From an uncultured Nodularia sp. (lineage in GTDB: Bacteria; Cyanobacteriota; Cyanobacteriia; Cyanobacteriales; Nostocaceae), in NCBI GenBank assembly GCA_903911355.1, contig CAIWDD010000005.1, forward strand, positions 1 through 64,000: 64,000 bases of DNA, in the 5' to 3' direction. The notes beneath the pieces were generated by a model that saw only the letters and a program-made list of their open reading frames with translations, had not been told where the DNA came from and made no database searches. The position numbers and the translations under genes are program-made. Positions 55,787 to 64,000 of the stretch are shown here, one piece after another (the first letter of the stretch is position 1; each line of letters begins with the position of its first letter).

Positions 55787-56089
55787 AAACTAGCAACCAG
55801 GGCAGTTTTGGCGGCGCGTATGGGAAAAATAACTTGGTTTTCTGTTTGTGTAATCTTAATTTTAAGCTGTAAAGCAGTGTTATCCCTAACTGTTGCTGCG
55901 ATGGGAATATGGTTAGTGTTTTTTGAGTATATCTTATTAAACGTTAGTCATTTTGGTTGGCGAATTAATCAAGATTTTGCCAATTCTCTGGTTAAGCAAA
56001 TCACCTCTAATCCGGAATTTAAATTAGAATTTCAGGATAAAGATGTTTACTTATTTAGCAAAAAGTTAATTAATTACTGGTGCAATTAA
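55787..56089 (+). pseudogene. DUF2079 remnant with in-frame internal deletion
   Basis: The reading frame (open from 55745) contains two parts of a DUF2079 protein. The first aligns with about residues 165-200 of the intact gene at 53210 (LILSCKAVLSLTVAAMGIWL versus LILICKDTLSLTVVAFGICL). The second aligns with its last 60 residues (NQDFANSLVKQITSNPEFKL and QDKDVYLF versus NQNLINEMKTNQALNLV and QNGDVYLF). About 210 residues between them and the N-terminal 160 are missing, yet the frame stays open. It overlaps the convergent glycosyltransferase end by 24 bases. Confidence 0.72.
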
Positions 56090-57616
56090 TGTCAATTCTT
56101 CAACCTTGCCAATAACTTGACTCATAGGTAAATTAAGATGATCTAAACTAGCATTATCTAATAGTAAATAATATTTTTGTGACCACATTTGTTGTAAAAC
56201 TCTAACATCTGCGGGAATGACTTGACAATCACAGTAAAAATCTAAACTAGGACGACCATAAGTAAAAGAAGTGTAAATTTTAGTTCCTGGTGCAACATGG
56301 GAGCGAATTAATGCAGCTACTGGTTTAACTGGGAAAGCTTCGTTTAACTCCCAAATCCAGGATTTGGAAGTCATTAATAGTGCTAAAACTAGATACATAC
56401 CCGAAAATAGCACAGGAATAAAACGGCGATCGCGTTGTTTAATCAACCATGCTGCTAAACTCATACTGATTGCCAAAACTAGACTCATGGCTATTAATAG
56501 AGGCTGAGGTTCAGCAACAATAAAGTAAATACATCCTCCCACACCTGCTAAAGCAATAATAGTCAAACATATTGCCCAATATTTGTTAATTAAATGCTTA
56601 AACTGCCAAACTTCACTAAGTTTTGCCCCAATTGCCAAAGCTAGGAAAGGATAAACTGGCATAATATACCAAGGTAGTTTGGTTCTCATCACAGAAATAC
56701 TGAAAAAATAAACAATTATCCCAATGAGAATTAAACGAGACCAAGAGGTATGATGTTTTTTGATAGCTAGATATAAACCGCCAGGTAAAAATATGATCCA
56801 GGGAAAACCATATTTAACTAACTCGATTAAATAGTACCAAGGCGAACCGCTATTACCTTCTACAGACTTAACAACACGGTTAAAGGTTTGTAAGTGTAAA
56901 TTTATTTGCAAGAAATTATCCCCATAATATTGCCATTGGGCAAAATACCAGGTTAAAGGTGCTGCTGTTCCGAAAAAAATTCCCACCCAGAAATAGGGAT
57001 TTTTCCACAAACTTAATTGTTTCTCGGTAATCAAAAATAAACAAGCGATTAACCCCAATAATAAAACCAGCATCCCTTTTGTTAGAGTAATTAACCCCAG
57101 ACATAAGCCAGCACCTAGTGCATATTGCTGATTTTGACGCGATTTTAGTAAAAGAAATAACAATAATAAGAAAAAAGTAATACTGGCGCCATCTAGCATC
57201 GCGAGTCGTCCATGACGTACTACAGGCAACATTGTGAGGTAAACTAAGGCTGAAAATAAAGCTGGTAAGTTCTGCTGAAAAACCAAACCTCCTACTAAAT
57301 AGAGTATCGGTACTCCCAATGCGGTTAATAGTGCACCAGGTAAACGTGTTGTGAACTCATTCACCCCTCCCAGGGAGTAAGTCCAAGCAATCAGTATATG
57401 GATGAGAGGAGGTTTATTATGATATGGTTGATCTCGCAAAACTGGGTAAAGCCAGCCCATGGAAGCAAATGGGGCGCGCCAAATTTCACGAGCAACTTGC
57501 GCTACAGTACCCTCATCCCAATCTCGTAAGGGTGAGTTTCCCAAAAATATTAGCCAGAGAATCAGAGATCCCAGAAGTAAGGTGATTAGCCATTTTTTCT
57601 CTGCAAATCGGCGCAT
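56066..57616 (-). CDS. Glycosyltransferase family 39 (ArnT/PMT-like) membrane protein
   Basis: A 516-residue polytopic protein with the GT39/PMT hallmark near the N-terminus: LRDWDEGTVAQVAREI supplies the conserved DE pair, followed by PYHNKPPLIHILIAWTYSLGGVNEFTTRLPGALL. Ten or more membrane helices follow. ArnT and related enzymes use polyprenyl-linked sugars to modify lipid A or proteins in the envelope; the substrate here is unknown. It ends inside the DUF2079 remnant. The neighbourhood of membrane sugar-type proteins (DUF2079 genes, polysaccharide deacetylase) suggests an envelope-polysaccharide theme, though loosely. Confidence 0.88.
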   Translation of the reverse strand: MRRFAEKKWLITLLLGSLILWLIFLGNSPLRDWDEGTVAQVAREIWRAPFASMGWLYPVLRDQPYHNKPPLIHILIAWTYSLGGVNEFTTRLPGALLTALGVPILYLVGGLVFQQNLPALFSALVYLTMLPVVRHGRLAMLDGASITFFLLLLFLLLKSRQNQQYALGAGLCLGLITLTKGMLVLLLGLIACLFLITEKQLSLWKNPYFWVGIFFGTAAPLTWYFAQWQYYGDNFLQINLHLQTFNRVVKSVEGNSGSPWYYLIELVKYGFPWIIFLPGGLYLAIKKHHTSWSRLILIGIIVYFFSISVMRTKLPWYIMPVYPFLALAIGAKLSEVWQFKHLINKYWAICLTIIALAGVGGCIYFIVAEPQPLLIAMSLVLAISMSLAAWLIKQRDRRFIPVLFSGMYLVLALLMTSKSWIWELNEAFPVKPVAALIRSHVAPGTKIYTSFTYGRPSLDFYCDCQVIPADVRVLQQMWSQKYYLLLDNASLDHLNLPMSQVIGKVEELTLIAPVIN

Positions 57617-58344
57617 ATGTGAAAATTACAAGACAATATTTTTTTAGTTTATCCTGCTCTTGATTCCTGTGCTGAGTGTAACTAAATTTATTTAAGGGTA
57701 AGGGTGCAATTAATGTGCAAATTCACGAGGAACTATGATAAATAAGACCTGAGTTAAACCCTAGTAATAATACTCTGCAAATGCTTAATTATTAGCATTT
57801 ATGGAAAAACTGAGATATTGCTGGCAATTCTTGCTAATAAATCCGCAAACAGTATAATAATTGACTGCTTTTTGTACATTATTAATGGGAAAATCTATGC
57901 ACTTAATTGTTTTAGGTTCCAAATTGTATCAGGGAAAAATCTATAATTATTCAGTTGAAAATTTAACTTTTTCTTCCAGACATAGTAATGACAAATGGCT
58001 AACGGTAGGCTATGCTTTCAAGAGCAAAATATCAGGTGATTGAAGAGCGGATAAGATTTACTTAAATATTAGGGAAAATTGTAACTTGCTATTTCTTGTA
58101 ATTACTGTCTGGCAATATGAGAGAGGACTAAAATTTTCAATGCTAGCCGGGTAATTTTCCAGTATGTGTCAGTCCTCAGATAATGATGTGTATTTTATTT
58201 ACCACGAAAAGTGCTGTATGTGTCTTTGTGTCAAAAATTATGGATATGACCAAAAATCTGCGTATCTAGTATTTATAAGCAAGTGTGTTATGAAACCAAT
58301 GTCACAACTATAACTGATAGTTCTACCCTTGAAGGAGCTATGAA
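57617..58344. other. Intergenic region upstream of the polysaccharide deacetylase
   Basis: About 730 A/T-rich bases. A 60-codon frame at 57861-58043 has no clear ribosome site and an unremarkable sequence, so I do not call it. No tRNA or terminator hairpin is evident. The ribosome site GAAGGAG at 58330-58336 precedes the deacetylase GTG. Confidence 0.45.
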
Positions 58345-59277
58345 GTGGCAAAAAATAAGACTTTTTTGTGGCCGCAAGGAATACTAATTGCATTACTTTT
58401 CTTGAGTGCTAGTTTGAGCATTAGCTTAATGTTATTCATCAAGCCCAATGCATCTAATACCTCCCGTGGCGTAGCCATTGCTCAGGGGAGAGGAGGTATA
58501 AATATAAATAATTTACCTGCCGCCAAGGTCGGTACTCAGCAGCGCATTGAGCAGTTAAAGGCGGCGATGCTCACCAGTTGGGAGCAAGAAGCAAACATTA
58601 AGGGTGTTACCTCTGGTGCACCGGCACGCTTTCAAGGAGCAACTATTAAGGCGGGTAAAGTGAATCAAGATCAAAAAGTGATTGCTCTGACTTTTGATGA
58701 TGGCCCTTGGAGGGAAACCACTTCACAAGTGCTGGATATTCTTAAACAAAATAATATTAAAGCTACATTTTTTGTTGTTGGACAGAATGTTAAGAATTAT
58801 CCCACTCTAGTGCAGAGGGTGATTGCTGAAGGTCACGCCATTGGTAATCATACTTGGCATCATTGGTATCATTATATGAATCCCAATGCAGCAGCCTATG
58901 AAGTTAAGCACACAACGGAAATAATTTATCAAGTTACTGGTGTCAAAACAAATTTGTTTAGACCGCCGGGGGGAATTATGCATAATGGACTAGCTGCTTA
59001 TGCTAGAAATAATCAGTATGCCATTGTTCTGTGGTCGTCGGATTCATTAGACTATTCCCTACCCAGTGTTCCGAACTTGGTCAATAATGTTTTTCGGAAC
59101 GCACAACCTGGGGGTATTGTGTTGTTGCATGATGGGGGTGGAAATCGTTCCCAAACTGTGCAAGCTTTACCGGAAATTATTAGTAAGTTTCGAGAGCAAG
59201 GTTATAGTTTTGTGACTATTCCAGAACTTTTAGTGATGGAAGACAAAAATCAAACTTTGCTCGCAAACGAAAAATAA
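58345..59277 (+). CDS. Polysaccharide deacetylase (NodB domain)
   Basis: A 310-residue protein with an N-terminal membrane anchor or uncleaved signal (LIALLFLSASLSISLMLFI, residues 13-33) and a carbohydrate esterase 4 domain. The five CE4 motifs are visible: ALTFDDGPW (general base Asp and metal Asp), IGNHTWHHW (metal His pair), FRPPGG, ALWS-like VLWSSDSLDY and VLLHDGGGN. It would remove N-acetyl groups from peptidoglycan or exopolysaccharide outside the membrane. The GTG at 58345 is preferred over the out-of-frame ATG at 58340. Confidence 0.92.
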   Translation: MAKNKTFLWPQGILIALLFLSASLSISLMLFIKPNASNTSRGVAIAQGRGGININNLPAAKVGTQQRIEQLKAAMLTSWEQEANIKGVTSGAPARFQGATIKAGKVNQDQKVIALTFDDGPWRETTSQVLDILKQNNIKATFFVVGQNVKNYPTLVQRVIAEGHAIGNHTWHHWYHYMNPNAAAYEVKHTTEIIYQVTGVKTNLFRPPGGIMHNGLAAYARNNQYAIVLWSSDSLDYSLPSVPNLVNNVFRNAQPGGIVLLHDGGGNRSQTVQALPEIISKFREQGYSFVTIPELLVMEDKNQTLLANEK

Positions 59278-59410
59278 TGCTTATGGCTAGTCCATGGAAA
59301 TTACAGGAAATTTCATCTGAGTAAGATACCCAAGGGCGGGTAAGGCCACCCCAGAAAAGTTTTATCATTCATATCTGTACTTCAGATTCGGTGCAAGATG
59401 CTGTATGAGT

Positions 59411-59448
59411 TGTAGAGACGTTAGTTAGTAACGTCTCTACAGTTTTTT
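59411..59448. terminator. Strong bidirectional-looking terminator hairpin
   Basis: A perfect 13-bp stem (TGTAGAGACGTTA with TAACGTCTCTACA, loop GTTAG) followed by TTTTTT. It ends the deacetylase transcript, and its opposite strand also lies 25 bp after the glutamate synthase stop. The GTAGAGACGTT arm is a motif often repeated in cyanobacterial genomes. Confidence 0.85.
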
Positions 59449-59472
59449 AACTGTTGAGAAAAGTTGGGTACC

Positions 59473-62400
59473 TTAAACTGAACTCAACTGTTTTTCCACA
59501 ATAGCTTGGGGATTTGCTTCTGGACTCTGGGCTTCAGAAGGTGGTACTAGTTGCCAGAATTTAGGCAAGTATTCTGACCAATTTTGCAGAATCATTTTTG
59601 CTTTTGGTGAACCAGTGCGATCGCCATGATTTCTGATTAATTCTTGCAATTGTTTTGCGCCCGCTTCTGTCAGCACTCGCTGGACTTTGACAATTTCTGG
59701 ATTGACTAACTCCGGGAAAGAATTGTCTTCATCTAGGAAGTATGCTAGTCCGCCAGTCATCCCTGCGCCCACGTTACGTCCTACTTTCCCCAAGACAACA
59801 ATCACCCCACCGGTCATGTACTCGCAGCAGTGGTCTCCTGCACCTTCAATAACTGCCATACCTTTGGAGTTACGTACAGCGAAGCGTTCACCGGCTAAAC
59901 CGTTGGCGAATAATGTACCACCGGTGGCACCATAGAGGCAGGTGTTACCAACTATGACATTTTGTGATGCTGGGTAGGTAGCATCCCCTGGGGGTTTGAT
60001 GATGATTTCACCACCGTGCATCCCCTTACCCACATAGTCGTTAGCTTCTCCTGTCAAGGTCAAAATCATGCCAGGGAGGTTGAAAGCACCAAAGCTTTGC
60101 CCCACACTACCTTGGAAATTGAGGTTAATTTGTCCTTCAAAACCACTGTCACCATGGCGAGAAGCGATCGCACCGGCTAACCGTGCTCCCACTGTTCTAT
60201 CTGTGTTAACTACCGCCAAGGTTTTTGTAGCAGTGGTATTTTGGTCGATCGCCCTTTGAATATCTGGGTCAGCCAGCAATTCGTCATCTAGCACCACACC
60301 GTTACTGTGGACTTCTTCATGTAGTAACCAGGTACGGTTATTTTTCCCATCTGGGAGCTGTAGTAAACAGTCGAGGTTGAGTGCTTGGGTTTTGCTAACT
60401 TTTGCCCCCTCCCGTGTGGTCAACAAATCAGCCCGTCCGACAATTTCTAATAAGGATCTGTAGCCGAGTCTTGCTAGTAAATGGCGAACTTCTTCAGCGA
60501 TAAAATAGAAGAAATTGACTACATGTTCTGGCATTCCTGTAAACCGCTTGCGGAGTTCTTCTTTTTGAGAAGCAACACCCACAGGACAGTTATTAGTGTG
60601 GCAGATGCGCGCCATAATACAACCTTCAGCAATCATGGCGATGGAACCAAAACCAAATTCTTCACCGCCCATCAAAGCGCCCATGACCACATCCCAACCA
60701 GATTTTAGCCCACCGTCTACACGCAAAATCACGCGATCGCGCAGACCATTTTGCATCAATACACGATGTACCTCCGTTAACCCTAGTTCCCAGGGTGAAC
60801 CTGCGTGTTTAATAGAACTCAGTGGTGAGGCTCCGGTACCACCGTCATGACCAGATATCTGAATAATATCGGCGTTGGCTTTAGCTACACCCGCCGCAAT
60901 AGTCCCAATACCAATTTCCGCCACCAGCTTTACAGATACCTGTGCTGTGGGGTTAATTTGGTGCAGGTCAAAAATTAGCTGTGCTAGGTCTTCAATGGAA
61001 TAAATATCATGGTGGGGTGGGGGTGAAATCAAGGTTACACCGGGCTTAGAGCGCCTTAACATAGCAATGTAAGGACTAACTTTTGCTCCTGGTAGTTGTC
61101 CACCTTCCCCAGGTTTTGCTCCCTGGGCGATTTTGATTTCAATTTGTTGGGCGCTGCTTAAATATCCTGGTGTGACCCCAAAGCGTCCCGATGCTACTTG
61201 CTTAATAGCACTAGAAGCTGTGTCACCATTGCGCAAGCCATGCAAATGAGGTAAAGTCGGTGATTTACCGGATGGGTCTACGTCATTTAGCACTTTATAC
61301 CGTACTGGATCTTCCCCACCCTCCCCAGAGTTAGATTTGCCACCAATGCGGTTCATGGCTATAGCCAAAGTCTCATGGGCTTCTCTTGATAATGCACCTA
61401 AAGACATCCCACCAGTACAGAAGCGTTTGACAATCTCACTGACTGATTCTACTTCTTCTAAAGGGATGGGTGGGCGATCGCTTTGGAAGTCCAACAAATC
61501 ACGCAAAGCTGTTACTGGTCGTCCTTGTAGGTGCTGCTTGTAAACTTCGTAGTGGTCATATTGTTTACCATCCACGGCTTTATGGAGCGCCTTGGCCATT
61601 TCTGGGTTATTCATATGGTATTCTCCCTTAGGGAAATACTGAACAAAACCCAAATTTTCTAACTTCTTAGCGGTCAGTTCCGGGAAGGCTTTGCGATGGA
61701 AAGAAAGCACTTCTTCTGCTAATTCCTTGACGCTTAACCCACCGATGCGGGAAGTTGTACCACAGAATCCCAATGCTAATAAATCCCCACCGATACCAAT
61801 GGCTTCAAAAATTTGCGCCGCTTGATAACTGGACAGTAAGGATATTCCCATTTTTGAGAGAATTTTTAGTAAACCGGAGTTTACCGCTTGGCGATAATTC
61901 CCTAAAGCTTCTTCTAGGGTGAGCTTAGTGATTTTACCCCGTTCCATAAAGTTTTGGGTTTTGGGTTTCCACCACCAGTCGCGGACAGTATCCAAAGCTG
62001 TGTAAGGACAAACCGCATCAACTCCATAGCCAATCAAACAGGCGAAGTGATGTGTACTCCAGCACTGGGCTGTTTTCACAATCAAGGATGTTTTAGTTCG
62101 TAGACCTTGCTGTATTAGGTGATGATGTACTGCTCCTACTGCTAGTAAGGGAGGAATGTAAGTATATTCAGAACTAATGCCATTATCCCCTTCTGGGCAA
62201 TCGCTGAGGATTAAAATCTTTGCTCCAGCCTTGACAGATGCCGCAGCTTGTGATTTTAAAGACTGTACAGCATCTTTTAATCCTTCTGGTCCTTGGGCGA
62301 TCGCAAACAAGGTGGATAATTCCGCTGTTGCAAACCCTGATAACCGAATCGCCTCTAGTTCTGTCTCCATCAACACAGGGGATTCTAATTTCAGTTTGCG

Positions 62401-64000
62401 GGCGTGTTCTGGCTTAACTTCTAATAAGTTTCCTCGTTCTCCCAGTTCCACATTTAAGGACATGACCAACCTCTCCCGTAGGGGGTCAATGGCTGGATTT
62501 GTCACCTGAGCAAAACGCTGCTTGAAGTAGTCATACAGTAGGTGGGGTTTTTCTGACAGCACCGCTAAAGGAATATCATCCCCCATGCAGAAAGTCGGTT
62601 CTTTACCCTCAGCGGCCATGGGTTGAATTACCATTTCTACATCTTCTGTGGTATAGCCAAAGGCCAATTGATGACGCAGTAGGGTTTGTTCATCGCTTCC
62701 TATGGCTACCCCACTGATATTTTGGGGCGTGATGGAATGACTATTCCCATTGCTGGGAGTTTGATGTACTAGGTGTTTGAGTTCTTGGCGATATTGTTTT
62801 AACCATTCTCCATAGGGATGCTGCTGGGCGATGTGTTGTTTAATTTCCCAATTTTTGAGGATTTCATGGTTGACCAGATCCACAGCAATCATTTGTCCTG
62901 GTCCGAGTCTACCTTTTTCTAGAATATTCCCTTCGGGAATTTCTACTACTCCAGCTTCGGAAGCGACAAGGATGTAATCATCTTTGGTAATTAGATAACG
63001 AGCGGGTCTTAATCCGTTACGGTCTAGTGTGGCGCCAACTTTTTCACCATCACTAAATACTAACAGTGCTGGCCCGTCCCATGCTTCTTGCAGTCCGCTG
63101 TAATATTCGTAAAAATCGATAATTTCGGGATATTGACGCAAAGAAGGTTGATTTTGGTATGCCTCTGGCACCATAATCATTAAGGCTTCCAAGGGGCTAC
63201 GTCCTGAACGTACCATTAATTCCAGAACGTTATCTAAGGTGGCTGAGTCGCTGTTGTCGATATGAACTAGGGGCTTAAATTCCTTGGAGCGATCGCCCCA
63301 TACTGGATGATTCAGGCTAGATTCCCGTGCCATCATCCAGTTAATATTACCCAACAAGGTATTAATTTCGCCGTTGTGACCCAATAAACGCATGGGTTGA
63401 GCCAGTGGCCACTTGGGCATGGTATTAGTGCTAAACCGGCGATGGTAAACGGCAAAGGCGCTTTTGTAGGCTGGATTCTTTAAATCGAGATAAAATTCTG
63501 CCAAGATAGCAGAGCGCACCATGCCTTTATAGACTATTGTCCGATTGGACAACGAGCAAATATAGAATTCTGGGGAAATATGCTGAGTAGCTTTGAAAAT
63601 TCGCCGGCGGGTGATATATAGTTCTCTTTCTAGTTCATCGCCACTTTTATCTGTCGATCCTAGAAAAACCTGTTCTATCTGGGGTTGATTTTCTCTTGCT
63701 TGTATCCCCAGTAAATTAGGTTGCACTGGTACTACGCGCCAACCCAGTACGGTTAATTTTTCTGCTGCCGCTATTTCCTCGACTATACCTCTAATTTTTG
63801 CCGCTATTTCCCTACTTTGTGGTAGAAATAACATTCCTACCCCCACATTTTCCCGGGAATAGTCTTTTTCAAATAACTCCCAGGGGATTGCTGTCAATAT
63901 TCCTGCACCATCACCAGAATCTTGGTCAGCGCTACAACCACCGCGGTGTTCTAAACAGGTTAAAGCATCTAAAGCTTTTGTCACAATTTCGTGACTGGCA
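59473..64000 (-). CDS. glsF: Ferredoxin-dependent glutamate synthase large subunit (5' end outside window)
   Basis: The visible 1500-odd residues of a GOGAT lack only the extreme N-terminus with the catalytic Cys; the frame is open to the window edge ([21 protein letters not shown]). Order: class II amidotransferase domain, central domain, FMN/synthase domain with 3Fe-4S cluster motif [15 protein letters not shown], and the C-terminal beta-helix domain ([18 protein letters not shown]). A 27-residue insert after EGGEDPVR ([21 protein letters not shown] onward, near residue 895 of the visible part) is the ferredoxin loop absent from NADPH-type GltB, so ferredoxin is the electron donor. It converts glutamine and 2-oxoglutarate to glutamate, the key step of ammonium assimilation. 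Confidence 0.95.
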   Translation of the reverse strand, partial: ASHEIVTKALDALTCLEHRGGCSADQDSGDGAGILTAIPWELFEKDYSRENVGVGMLFLPQSREIAAKIRGIVEEIAAAEKLTVLGWRVVPVQPNLLGIQARENQPQIEQVFLGSTDKSGDELERELYITRRRIFKATQHISPEFYICSLSNRTIVYKGMVRSAILAEFYLDLKNPAYKSAFAVYHRRFSTNTMPKWPLAQPMRLLGHNGEINTLLGNINWMMARESSLNHPVWGDRSKEFKPLVHIDNSDSATLDNVLELMVRSGRSPLEALMIMVPEAYQNQPSLRQYPEIIDFYEYYSGLQEAWDGPALLVFSDGEKVGATLDRNGLRPARYLITKDDYILVASEAGVVEIPEGNILEKGRLGPGQMIAVDLVNHEILKNWEIKQHIAQQHPYGEWLKQYRQELKHLVHQTPSNGNSHSITPQNISGVAIGSDEQTLLRHQLAFGYTTEDVEMVIQPMAAEGKEPTFCMGDDIPLAVLSEKPHLLYDYFKQRFAQVTNPAIDPLRERLVMSLNVELGERGNLLEVKPEHARKLKLESPVLMETELEAIRLSGFATAELSTLFAIAQGPEGLKDAVQSLKSQAAASVKAGAKILILSDCPEGDNGISSEYTYIPPLLAVGAVHHHLIQQGLRTKTSLIVKTAQCWSTHHFACLIGYGVDAVCPYTALDTVRDWWWKPKTQNFMERGKITKLTLEEALGNYRQAVNSGLLKILSKMGISLLSSYQAAQIFEAIGIGGDLLALGFCGTTSRIGGLSVKELAEEVLSFHRKAFPELTAKKLENLGFVQYFPKGEYHMNNPEMAKALHKAVDGKQYDHYEVYKQHLQGRPVTALRDLLDFQSDRPPIPLEEVESVSEIVKRFCTGGMSLGALSREAHETLAIAMNRIGGKSNSGEGGEDPVRYKVLNDVDPSGKSPTLPHLHGLRNGDTASSAIKQVASGRFGVTPGYLSSAQQIEIKIAQGAKPGEGGQLPGAKVSPYIAMLRRSKPGVTLISPPPHHDIYSIEDLAQLIFDLHQINPTAQVSVKLVAEIGIGTIAAGVAKANADIIQISGHDGGTGASPLSSIKHAGSPWELGLTEVHRVLMQNGLRDRVILRVDGGLKSGWDVVMGALMGGEEFGFGSIAMIAEGCIMARICHTNNCPVGVASQKEELRKRFTGMPEHVVNFFYFIAEEVRHLLARLGYRSLLEIVGRADLLTTREGAKVSKTQALNLDCLLQLPDGKNNRTWLLHEEVHSNGVVLDDELLADPDIQRAIDQNTTATKTLAVVNTDRTVGARLAGAIASRHGDSGFEGQINLNFQGSVGQSFGAFNLPGMILTLTGEANDYVGKGMHGGEIIIKPPGDATYPASQNVIVGNTCLYGATGGTLFANGLAGERFAVRNSKGMAVIEGAGDHCCEYMTGGVIVVLGKVGRNVGAGMTGGLAYFLDEDNSFPELVNPEIVKVQRVLTEAGAKQLQELIRNHGDRTGSPKAKMILQNWSEYLPKFWQLVPPSEAQSPEANPQAIVEKQLSSV

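Noticed and set aside
57861-58043. 60-codon ORF upstream of the polysaccharide deacetylase
   Set aside because: Low-complexity A/T-rich codons, no ribosome site and no recognisable motif.

Overview
The window is about 64 kb of cyanobacterial chromosome, most likely from a filamentous, heterocyst-forming type (Nostocales). The evidence is the density of HIP1 octamers (GCGATCGC), heptanucleotide STRR-type tandem repeats (TTCCCCA/TTCCCTG variants), and many genes restricted to oxygenic phototrophs: rpaB, sasA, nblB-like, CCB2/CCB4-like, CRR7-like, DUF3493, DUF2854, DUF1815, DUF2839, DUF760 and ferredoxin-dependent glutamate synthase. I cannot name a genus from the sequence alone. Coding density is ordinary, and there is no prophage, CRISPR array, secondary-metabolite cluster or defence island.

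Layout. 1-9500: end of a Ser/Thr kinase, cbiT, cdsA, a DUF2993 protein, a pseudouridine synthase, a RodZ-like protein, malQ, a Nudix hydrolase, a pentapeptide-repeat/RidA fusion ORF, a thioredoxin-like [2Fe-2S] ferredoxin protein and a small conserved protein. 9500-17500: a Dps miniferritin with a His-substituted ferroxidase site, carB, a group 2 sigma factor behind a long structured leader, DUF760 and mutT. 17600-22500: light and stress physiology, with a CBS protein, an NblB-like HEAT protein, DUF456, a cytochrome b6f cofactor-assembly protein, rpaB and radA. 22700-30330: a large membrane protein, then the classical rimP-nusA-ylxR-infB translation/transcription cluster with an attenuator-like leader before rimP. 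30330-34800: gene-poor, with RNA-like hairpins, a repeat element carrying STRR heptamers, DUF3493, tRNA-Thr(CGT) and an SLH lipoprotein. 34800-42000: the clock output kinase sasA, crr7, DUF2854, a single-domain response regulator, ppk1 and a membrane histidine kinase. 42000-49300: a second inverted copy of the repeat element, exported and membrane proteins, lysS, an M48 protease, a helicase-like protein with degraded motifs and DUF2839. 50000-53100: DUF1815, a hotdog thioesterase and dxr. 53200-57600: a small rearranged zone with an intact DUF2079 gene, a decayed DUF2079 paralogue with an in-frame deletion, a truncated membrane gene, a group II intron HNH remnant with a miniature inverted-repeat element, and a family-39 glycosyltransferase. 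58300-64000: a polysaccharide deacetylase and ferredoxin-dependent glutamate synthase, which runs off the window.

How the genes work together. Most are housekeeping genes in short transcription units. Recurrent themes are light/redox/clock signalling (rpaB, sasA, nblB-like, CCB, CRR7), nitrogen and carbon flow (carB, Fd-GOGAT, malQ, ppk1), and translation (rimP cluster, lysS, pseudouridine synthase, tRNA-Thr). I see no convincing multi-gene undescribed system. The most unusual items are the pentapeptide-RidA fusion, the leader upstream of the group 2 sigma factor, the rimP attenuator, the TIR-bounded heptamer repeat module present in two inverted copies, the helicase-like protein with degenerate ATPase motifs, and the DUF2079 deletion relic.
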